A DNA stretch of 45,112 bases from JAVWJP01 sp036638975. GTDB taxonomy: Bacteria; Bacillota; Clostridia; Oscillospirales; Ruminococcaceae. The stretch spans positions 1-45,112 of the forward strand of contig JAVWJP010000017.1 in assembly GCA_036638975.1 (NCBI GenBank). The letters are read 5' to 3'. Position numbers and translations under genes: made by a program. Below the pieces are notes generated by a model. It was not told the DNA's origin. It was given only the letters and a program-made list of their open reading frames with translations, and did no database searches. This document shows positions 39,495 to 45,112 of the stretch, one piece after another (positions within the stretch are counted from its first letter, which is position 1; each line of letters opens with the position of its first letter).

Positions 39495-40672
39495 GCGTTT
39501 ATCTCCTTTTGCAGGGTGCTTTCAAGTATAGAAAGCCCTTTTTCGAGTTGTTCTTCCGTAATAGTAAGCGGCGGTAAAAAGCGAAGTCTGGTTTTTGCCG
39601 TTAAAACCAAAAGCCCGTTTGCCATGCACTTTTCTGCAATATCCCGCGCATTAAGCGGCGCGATATCCACGCCAAGCATAAGCCCCATACCTGTTACCCC
39701 ATTTACGCCCTTCATTTTTGCAAGTCGCTTTTTAATAAGCTCGCCTTTTGCGCTTACAGCCTGCATAAGTGACGGAGTTAAGCACGACAGCACATAGCTT
39801 GCGCCTGCCGAAGCAATGGGGTTACCCCCAAAGGTAGAGCCATGTGTGCCCGCCGAAAGCACGTTAGCTGTTTTTTGACCAAACAGCACAGCGCCAATAG
39901 GCAGCCCGCCGCCCAGCCCCTTTGCGGCGGTAACGATATCGGGCTTAATGTCAAATTGTTCGCAGCAAAAAAAGCTGCCTGTGCGCCCTATGCCTGTTTG
40001 AACCTCGTCAACTATAAGTAAAATATCTTTTTCATTGCAAAGCTTTGCGGCTGCCTGTACGTAGCTTTTTTCAAGGGGGACAACGCCGCCCTCGCCTTGT
40101 ATCATTTCAAGCATTATTGCACAGGTTTTGTTGCTTACGGCATTTTGCAGAGAAGCTAAGCTGTTTGCATCGGCATACACAAAGCCCTTTGTAAACGGGG
40201 CAAAGCTTGTATGAAAGCTGTCTTGCCCTGTGGCGGAAAGTGTGGTTATTGTGCGTCCGTGAAAAGAATTGTACAGCGTGATAATTTCGTTTCTGTCATC
40301 GCCGTATTTGTCGTGCGAATATTTGCGAGCCGCTTTAATTGCCCCTTCGTTTGCCTCAGCGCCCGAATTTGCAAAGAAAACCTTTTTGAACCCGCTTTTT
40401 TCGCATAATGCCTTTGCCAGCTTAACGCAGGGCTCTGAATAATATGAATTTGAGGTATGCGAAAGTGTGGCTGCCTGTGTGCATATGGCATTCACCCAGC
40501 CGGAGTCGCAGTAGCCAAGCGCGTTTACACCTATTCCGCTTGTAAAATCTATATATTCTCTATCATCACTGCCAATACATACTGCTCCGTTGCCGCTTTT
40601 TATGCAAAGATTAAACCGTGTATAGGTGTTTGCTATAAATTCATGGTCATCATTTTGTATTGCTTTAGACAT
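39491..40672 (-). CDS. argD: Acetylornithine aminotransferase
   Basis: This is a PLP-dependent transaminase (393 aa) converting N-acetylglutamate semialdehyde and glutamate to N-acetylornithine and 2-oxoglutarate. Motifs are YIDFTSGIGVNALGY, FFANSGAEANEGAIKAARKY, YNSFHGRTITTLSATGQ, LIVDEVQTGIGRTGSFF, the PLP-Lys segment TAAKGLGGGLPIGAVLF and GTHGSTFGGNPIA. The start ATG 40672 has AGGAGG upstream. It sits 15 bp after argB. Confidence 0.95.
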   Translation of the reverse strand: MSKAIQNDDHEFIANTYTRFNLCIKSGNGAVCIGSDDREYIDFTSGIGVNALGYCDSGWVNAICTQAATLSHTSNSYYSEPCVKLAKALCEKSGFKKVFFANSGAEANEGAIKAARKYSHDKYGDDRNEIITLYNSFHGRTITTLSATGQDSFHTSFAPFTKGFVYADANSLASLQNAVSNKTCAIMLEMIQGEGGVVPLEKSYVQAAAKLCNEKDILLIVDEVQTGIGRTGSFFCCEQFDIKPDIVTAAKGLGGGLPIGAVLFGQKTANVLSAGTHGSTFGGNPIASAGASYVLSCLTPSLMQAVSAKGELIKKRLAKMKGVNGVTGMGLMLGVDIAPLNARDIAEKCMANGLLVLTAKTRLRFLPPLTITEEQLEKGLSILESTLQKEINA

Positions 40673-40687
40673 TATAAACCCTCCTAT

Positions 40688-41551
40688 TCAGTAAAACATA
40701 GTTCCTATGCCCTTGTCGCTGAACATTTCTATTAAAATTGAATGCTCTACGCGTCCGTCTATTATAAACGCTTTTTTAACTCCGCGACGCACAGCCTCGA
40801 CACAGCATTCCACCTTTGGAATCATTCCGCCAGAAAGTATGCCTTTTTTAACAAGATATGGCACTTCACTTACGTTCACTGATGAAATTAGACTTGAAGC
40901 ATCGCTTTTATCGCTTAAAAGTCCACGGATATCTGTCATTAAAATAAGGTTTTCTGCCGAGAGCGCCGCCGCAATATGCGCCGCTGCCGTGTCTGCATTT
41001 ATGTTGTAGATATTGCCATCGCTGTCAGTGCCTATAGTTGCAACTACGGGTATATAGCCCATAGAAAACGCATCTGTTATGGCTGCTGTATGTATATCGG
41101 TTATTTCGCCGACAAAGCCCAAGTCCTCGTCCGTTTGCTTTTTTTTGGCGGTAATCATGCCGCCGTCAATGCCGCAAAGCCCAAGCGCCTTGCCCTTGTG
41201 TCGGTGCAAAAGCGAAACCAAATCTTTATTAACCTTGCCTGCCAAAACCATTTGCACAATATCGACAGTTTCTTTGTCGGTGTAACGAAGCCCGTTTACA
41301 AAGCGGCTTTCTTTGCCTATTTTATGCAGCATATCGGTAATCTCGGGGCCTCCGCCATGGACGAGCACAACCTTTATGCCCACAAGCGAAAGTAGCACCA
41401 AATCGCGCATTACAGCGTCCTTTAAGCTGTCACAGGTCATGGCATTTCCACCATATTTTATTACAACAACCTTATTATAATATTTTTGAATATACGGAAG
41501 CGCTTCTATAAGCACCTGAGCTTTGTCGTTATCGCTTATATTAAGCTGCAT
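40688..41551 (-). CDS. argB: Acetylglutamate kinase
   Basis: This phosphorylates N-acetylglutamate, usually the feedback-controlled step of arginine synthesis (287 aa, cytosol). Motifs are VVIKYGGNAM, VLVHGGGPEITDML, GLCGIDGGMI, NINADTAAAHIAAALSAE, LMTDIRGLL and GGMIPKVECCVEAV. The N-terminal helix before KYGGNAM (about 25 residues) is of the type present in arginine-inhibited hexameric enzymes, so feedback inhibition is likely. ATG 41551 follows AAGGGGGG; a longer frame to 41602 would overlap argJ and has no better site. Confidence 0.95.
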   Translation of the reverse strand: MQLNISDNDKAQVLIEALPYIQKYYNKVVVIKYGGNAMTCDSLKDAVMRDLVLLSLVGIKVVLVHGGGPEITDMLHKIGKESRFVNGLRYTDKETVDIVQMVLAGKVNKDLVSLLHRHKGKALGLCGIDGGMITAKKKQTDEDLGFVGEITDIHTAAITDAFSMGYIPVVATIGTDSDGNIYNINADTAAAHIAAALSAENLILMTDIRGLLSDKSDASSLISSVNVSEVPYLVKKGILSGGMIPKVECCVEAVRRGVKKAFIIDGRVEHSILIEMFSDKGIGTMFY

Positions 41552-41570
41552 AGCAATTCCCCCCTTGTTT

Positions 41571-42788
41571 TTAAGTGCGGTAATCTCCGTTAATTTTAAC
41601 ATAATCGTAGGTTAAGTCGCAGCCCCATGCGGTTGCCGAAAACTCACCGCTGCACAGGCATATGTCTATAAAAATTTCGTCCTCGCATAAAATTTTAAGT
41701 GCCTTGTCCTCGCTGAAGTCAACACCCGCGCCATTTTTACATACGTCTACACAGCCGGCGGCAGAGCGCAGTGCAACGTCTACTTTGTTTATGTCAAATT
41801 CCGCATCGGCATAGCCAACCGCGCAAAGAATGCGTCCCCAGTTGGCATCTTTGCCGAACATGGCAGCTTTAAACAGGCTTGAGGTTATAACCGATTTTGC
41901 CACGATGCGCGCCGTTTGCAGGCACGGCGCTTGTGTAACCGTGCATTCAAGCAGCTTGCTTGCGCCCTCTCCGTCCTTTGCCACTGCCTTAGCAAGCGCT
42001 TTGCATACTGCCAAAAGCGCAGCCTTAAAGCTCTCGTATTCTGCACCTTTTGTGGTAATAAGCACGTTTTCGGCTCCTCCGTTTGCCAAAATACTTACCA
42101 TATCATTGGTTGAGGTGTCGCCGTCTACGCTTACCATGTTAAAGGTGTCGGTTACACAGGCAAGCAGCGCTTCATGCAGCATTGGTGCAGATATTGCAAC
42201 GTCGGTAGTCACAAAGCAAAGCATGGTTGCCATGTTTGGGTGAATCATTCCCGAGCCCTTTGCCATGCCGCCTATATGGCAGGGCTTGCCGCCCAGTATA
42301 AAGCTAACTGCACATTCTTTTTTTGCGGTGTCTGTTGTCATAATTGCTTCTGCGGCATTGCCGGAAGCAGGCGAAAGCTCGCAAACAAGCTTAGGTATGC
42401 TGCTCAATATAGGCTCAAGCGGCAAGGGCTGACCTATTACGCCTGTGGAGGCAACAATCACTTCGTCATCGCCTATTCCAAGAGCCGTTGCCAGTGCTTT
42501 ACAGGTTGCCTCTGCTTTTGAAATACCGTCGGCATTGCAGGTGTTGGCGTTGCCTGAGTTGCATATTACTGCTTTTGCTGTACCGTTTGCGAGGTTTTTT
42601 TGTGTCACTGTAATAGGCGCACCCTTCACCTTGTTTTGCGTGTATACGGCGGCGGCTGTGCAGGGCTTTTTACTGTATATCAGTGCCAAATCTTTTTTAT
42701 CTTTATTTTTGCGTATGCCGCAGTGTACACCGGAGGCAGTAAAACCAACCGGAGCGGTAACACCGCCGCTTGTAAATGCTAATTCCAT
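41571..42788 (-). CDS. argJ: Bifunctional ornithine acetyltransferase/N-acetylglutamate synthase
   Basis: This recycles the acetyl group from N-acetylornithine to glutamate and, in bifunctional forms, also makes N-acetylglutamate from acetyl-CoA (405 aa). The proenzyme self-cleaves before the nucleophile Thr in KGSGMIHPNMATMLCFVTTD, which is intact here. Other motifs are VICNSGNANTCNA, VASTGVIGQPLPLEPI, VSVDGDTSTNDMVSILANGGA and GKDANWGRILCAVGYA. The start ATG 42788 has AAAGGAG upstream. Having argJ with no argE or argA in the operon indicates the cyclic acetyl pathway. Confidence 0.96.
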   Translation of the reverse strand: MELAFTSGGVTAPVGFTASGVHCGIRKNKDKKDLALIYSKKPCTAAAVYTQNKVKGAPITVTQKNLANGTAKAVICNSGNANTCNADGISKAEATCKALATALGIGDDEVIVASTGVIGQPLPLEPILSSIPKLVCELSPASGNAAEAIMTTDTAKKECAVSFILGGKPCHIGGMAKGSGMIHPNMATMLCFVTTDVAISAPMLHEALLACVTDTFNMVSVDGDTSTNDMVSILANGGAENVLITTKGAEYESFKAALLAVCKALAKAVAKDGEGASKLLECTVTQAPCLQTARIVAKSVITSSLFKAAMFGKDANWGRILCAVGYADAEFDINKVDVALRSAAGCVDVCKNGAGVDFSEDKALKILCEDEIFIDICLCSGEFSATAWGCDLTYDYVKINGDYRT

Positions 42789-42802
42789 ATAATAATCTCC
42801 TT

Positions 42803-43840
42803 TTAAAAGCTTGGGGCTATCAGTTTAAGACCTGTTTCTTCCGGTAGACCAAGGACTAAGTTCATGTTTTGTATAGCCTGCCCCGCCGCGCCCTTTACCA
42901 TATTATCAATTGCAGAAACTAAAACCACACGCCCTGTGCGTGTGTCAAGATGCAGCGATATGTCACAAAAATTGCTACAGCGCACCGCTTTTAGGGCTGC
43001 GATATCGCCGTTTTTTAATATGCGCACAAATTGTTCGTCCTTGTAAAAATCTGTATAAATGCCGTGTAGCTCGTCTGCCGTAATAGGAGATGAGAGCTTT
43101 GCGTAAATTGTTGACAAAATGCCGCGGTTAATGGGCAGTAAATGTGGCACAAAGGTGACCGTAATGCGCTTTCCGCAGAGATGAGAGAGAGTCTGCTCGA
43201 TTTCCGGCGTATGGCGATGCTGTGCTATTTTGTAGGGGGCAAAGCTTTCGTTGCACTCGGTAAAATGTGTGTTAAGCGAAAGCCCTCTGCCTGCGCCTGT
43301 CGCACCCGATTTTGAATCAATGATGATGCTGTCGGTGTCAATTTTGCTTTTTTTTAAGAGCGGTGCAAGAGCTAAAGCTATGCTTGTGGGGTAACAGCCC
43401 GGGTTTGCAAGTAGCTTAGAGCTTTTTATTTGGTTGCGAAAAAGCTCCGGCAAAGCATAAACTGCCTGCTTATGCAGTTCTTTTTGGGCATATGTAAGAC
43501 CGTACCATTCAGTGTAGTCGGCTTCGTCCTCCAGACGAAAGTCGGCACCCAAATCAATAAAGATACTTCCCTTTTTATTGCATTTTTTTGCAAGTTTTTC
43601 GCTTAGCCCATGCGGCAGCGACGCAAAAACGACATCGCATTGCTCTATAACCTCGTCCTCTGTGACCAAAAGCTTGTCAACTACTCCGTAAAATGCGGGA
43701 TAAACCTCTGAAAAAACCTTGCCCTCGTAGCTTACGGAGCTTAGCGCCGCCAGAGTTACCGCGGGGTGTGCTGCCAAGAGCCGCACAAGCTCTGCGCCCG
43801 CATAGCCTGTAGCGCCGATAATGCCTGCATTAATGTTCAT
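42803..43840 (-). CDS. argC: N-acetyl-gamma-glutamyl-phosphate reductase
   Basis: This NADPH-dependent reductase makes N-acetylglutamate semialdehyde (345 aa, cytosol). Motifs are the Rossmann segment GIIGATGYAGAELVRLLAAHP, FASLPHGLSEKLA, the active-site Cys in LLANPGCYPTSIALAL, SKSGATGAGRG and the His region FVPHLLPINRGILSTIY. The start ATG 43840 has GGAG upstream. It is the first gene of the arginine operon. A promoter lies at 43928-43955, and a possible ArgR box lies between promoter and gene. Confidence 0.96.
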   Translation of the reverse strand: MNINAGIIGATGYAGAELVRLLAAHPAVTLAALSSVSYEGKVFSEVYPAFYGVVDKLLVTEDEVIEQCDVVFASLPHGLSEKLAKKCNKKGSIFIDLGADFRLEDEADYTEWYGLTYAQKELHKQAVYALPELFRNQIKSSKLLANPGCYPTSIALALAPLLKKSKIDTDSIIIDSKSGATGAGRGLSLNTHFTECNESFAPYKIAQHRHTPEIEQTLSHLCGKRITVTFVPHLLPINRGILSTIYAKLSSPITADELHGIYTDFYKDEQFVRILKNGDIAALKAVRCSNFCDISLHLDTRTGRVVLVSAIDNMVKGAAGQAIQNMNLVLGLPEETGLKLIAPSF

Positions 43841-43899
43841 GTTTTTTTCACTCCAGTTTATAATTAGGGTAGCTTAAAATATAAATAAAAAATTAGATT

Positions 43900-43916
43900 A
43901 TGTATATTTATTACTT
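43900..43916 (-). promoter_or_regulatory. Possible ArgR operator upstream of argC
   Basis: ATGTATATTTATTAC fits most of the ARG-box pattern TGNATWWWWATNCA, with a mismatch at the end, and lies just downstream of the argC -10. A second similar stretch, TGTATTTATTTTG on the minus strand, is near 43965-43978. AT-rich DNA makes chance matches likely. Confidence 0.3.
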
Positions 43917-43927
43917 GTTATAGCTGT

Positions 43928-43955
43928 ATTATACAACTATTTGCAAATAAATCAA
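43928..43955 (-). promoter_or_regulatory. Vegetative promoter of the arginine operon
   Basis: On the minus strand, -35 TTGATT (43950-43955) and -10 TATAAT (43928-43933) are separated by 16 bp. The transcript would begin near 43921, giving a leader of about 80 nt to argC. Confidence 0.6.
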
Positions 43956-43999
43956 GTACTTATACAAAATAAATACATAATATTTCATCAATATAAAAT

Positions 44000-44035
44000 A
44001 AAACCGCAGTCAAGAAAAATCTTGCTTGCGGTTTT
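44000..44035 (-). terminator. Terminator after the FUSC-like gene
   Basis: AAAACCGC ... GCGGTTTT pairs outside an inner CAAGA/TCTTG stem. On the minus strand it is followed by TTTTATTTTATATT. It separates the FUSC-like gene from the arginine promoter. Confidence 0.8.
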
Positions 44036-44077
44036 GCGCTTCAATATTAACACATATGGTGAATAAAGCGAGTTTAA

Positions 44078-44638
44078 TTATTTGGAGGACGAGCCGAAAT
44101 TTGTTTCTATAGGCAATTTGATGTGCACCCAATTTATGAATATTGACATTATAACTCCAAAGCCTGTATCTATAATTCTATTTATGGCATACGAAAAATA
44201 TTGGTCCTTTGGCGTGTTAAGCATTACTATAAAAAATACGACGGAGCCTGCTTGAATTGCACCTGAAAAATGCAAAAGCTGGCTTATATAAATAAGTGTG
44301 ATTATCCCTAAAAAAATAAGTATGAGGCGAGAGATATTTGAATAAGGCAGGTAGAGGCTGAGGCTAAAAAAGCCCATGCCTAAAAAACCGCCTATAACCG
44401 TACCTATTAACCTGTTGCCGCCTGTGCGAAACGAAGCAGGGAGAGAGTTGTCCATTCCAAAGACCGCGCCAATGCACGCGAAGGTGGGGTTTCTGCCTAT
44501 AAAAAAATATATTATAGCGCACAGTGTTGCAGATATCGCTGTTTTTATATTGCGCAAGCCTATTTTAGGAAGCTTTTGATCGGGGATTTTTTGCGGTGTT
44601 GCAGAATTGGCGGCGGGAATATCGGGGGAATCTTTCAT
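44078..44638 (-). CDS. Aromatic acid exporter/FUSC-like membrane protein
   Basis: This 186-aa membrane protein has a polar N-terminal tail (about 30 aa) and about five to six hydrophobic segments. Landmarks are GLRNIKTAISATLCAIIYFFIGRNPTFACIGAVFGMD, FRTGGNRLIGTVIGGFLGMGF and the closing YFSYAINRIIDTGFGVIMSIFINW. That is the membrane half of the aromatic acid exporter (ArAE_1)/FUSC family. The cytosolic C-terminal domain of longer members is absent, as in many short firmicute versions. Its function as an efflux or unknown transporter is inferred. It is divergent from spoIIID. Confidence 0.8.
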   Translation of the reverse strand: MKDSPDIPAANSATPQKIPDQKLPKIGLRNIKTAISATLCAIIYFFIGRNPTFACIGAVFGMDNSLPASFRTGGNRLIGTVIGGFLGMGFFSLSLYLPYSNISRLILIFLGIITLIYISQLLHFSGAIQAGSVVFFIVMLNTPKDQYFSYAINRIIDTGFGVIMSIFINWVHIKLPIETNFGSSSK

Positions 44639-44725
44639 GCTGCGGCTTCTCCTTTAGTTAAAGTTAGATATAATAAAGTTAATTTTACCATATTAAAGTA
44701 TAAAAAGCAAAATTAAAATGTGCGC

Positions 44726-44753
44726 ATAGAAGAGCCTTTAAGCCGCATACACT
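44726..44753 (+). promoter_or_regulatory. Sigma-E-type sporulation promoter of spoIIID
   Basis: A -35 core ATA (44726-44728), 17 bp, then -10 CATACACT (44746-44753) match the sigma-E consensus ATA-N16-18-CATACAHT. B. subtilis spoIIID is a mother-cell gene transcribed by sigma-E. The start point would be near 44760, downstream of the first in-frame ATG at 44720. Confidence 0.7.
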
Positions 44754-44788
44754 GTGGTATGACAAACCACGCGGGGAGGGCAGATATT

Positions 44789-45055
44789 TTGAAGGGACTA
44801 CCGGAGGAGCGGGCAGTGCTGCTTGCGCAGTACATAGTAGAGAACAACACGACGGTGCGCAGCACAGCAAAGGAGTTTTGTATATCTAAGAGTACGGTAC
44901 ATAAAGACGTTTCTGAACGCTTGCAAAAGTTAAACCCTTTGCTTTATGCGAAGGTTAAGCGCGTGCTTGATATTAACAAGCAAGAGCGGCATATTCGCGG
45001 GGGAATGGCTACTAAAAATAAATATGCCGAACAGAAAAGAGAGCAGCTGCGTTAA
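44789..45055 (+). CDS. spoIIID: Sporulation transcriptional regulator SpoIIID
   Basis: This mother-cell DNA-binding regulator of endospore formation is 88 aa here, close to the usual 80-95. The helix-turn-helix is diagnostic: LAQYIVENNTTVRSTAKEFCISKSTVHKDVSERL, followed by the basic C-terminal region (RHIRGGMATKNKYAEQK) that contacts DNA. I chose TTG 44789 because GGGGAGGG (44773-44780) lies 8 nt upstream and because the mapped sigma-E-type promoter lies downstream of the alternative ATG 44720. In known systems it turns some sigma-E genes off and others on. Its presence shows that the organism has a sporulation programme. Confidence 0.93.
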   Translation: MKGLPEERAVLLAQYIVENNTTVRSTAKEFCISKSTVHKDVSERLQKLNPLLYAKVKRVLDINKQERHIRGGMATKNKYAEQKREQLR

Positions 45056-45112
45056 AGTGAACCGCTGTAGGAAAAATAGACAGTAAAAAGAAAGAGCAAT
45101 CGTAGAATATCA

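Noticed and set aside
1..45112. CRISPR arrays, tRNA/rRNA genes, insertion sequences, phage or conjugation genes
   Set aside because: No regularly spaced repeats, tRNA-like cloverleaf, transposase, integrase or phage structural proteins were found on either strand.

Overview
The window looks like a chromosomal segment of a low-to-mid GC, endospore-forming Gram-positive anaerobe of the class Clostridia, with an Oscillospiraceae/Ruminococcaceae flavour. The support is a SpoIIID regulator behind a sigma-E-type promoter, strong AGGAGG ribosome sites, many TTG starts, lipoprotein signal peptides, surface proteins with NPDTG sorting-type tails, ATA-rich isoleucine usage and fermentative fucose metabolism. 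No rRNA, tRNA, CRISPR array, transposase or phage gene was seen. The species cannot be named from this sequence.

Layout, left to right. (1) 62-4842: a small acid-sugar catabolic block: an HpcH/HpaI aldolase (-), a divergent AraC regulator, an Ldh_2-family dehydrogenase and a DUF1537 acid-sugar kinase. It uses ATT/ATC for Ile, unlike the ATA-rich genes that follow, and may be an acquired cassette. (2) 4933-10040: an orphan PTS-type IIC membrane protein (-), an orphan sugar-binding lipoprotein, a CoA-disulfide reductase with a rhodanese domain, and a TVP38/DedA-like membrane protein. (3) 10414-13921: three paralogous secreted proteins, two ending in NPDTG + hydrophobic segment + basic tail, the middle one with 60-bp tandem repeats and a truncated tail. 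Two identical-core dyads mark the two transcription units. (4) 14004-19160: the YchF GTPase (-), then a response regulator, a histidine kinase and an HtrA protease in a CssRS/HtrA-like order.

(5) 19232-24792: a structured non-coding stretch, then a tightly overlapping operon: ribulose-phosphate 3-epimerase, four Rnf-like genes in the order C-D-E-A, and a membrane-anchored DUF4015 glycosidase-like protein. This is the most unusual part of the window. The order is the classical rnfCDGEAB with G and B missing. The C subunit lacks the NADH/FMN domain, D lacks the flavin-attachment threonine motif, and A plus E have lost three of the four cysteines that hold the intramembrane 2Fe-2S cluster. Only the two 4Fe-4S motifs of the C subunit remain. 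This looks like a cofactor-stripped, repurposed Rnf relative.

(6) 24864-38517: thioredoxin (-), an AraC regulator (-), and a divergent L-fucose operon: an RbsA/C/B-type ABC importer, then fucA, fucU, a rhamnulokinase-type FGGY kinase, fucI and fucO. Together these would import fucose, isomerise and phosphorylate it, cleave it to DHAP and lactaldehyde, and reduce lactaldehyde to 1,2-propanediol. A methyl-accepting chemotaxis protein follows behind a terminator. (7) 38586-43840 (-): the arginine operon argC-J-B-D-F, making ornithine and citrulline, with a promoter and possible ArgR boxes upstream. (8) 44078-45055: an aromatic-acid-exporter/FUSC-like membrane protein (-) and the divergent spoIIID.

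Several starts were moved inside longer open frames because the ribosome site, a terminator or a promoter showed the first in-frame start to be wrong. These cases are noted in the entries.
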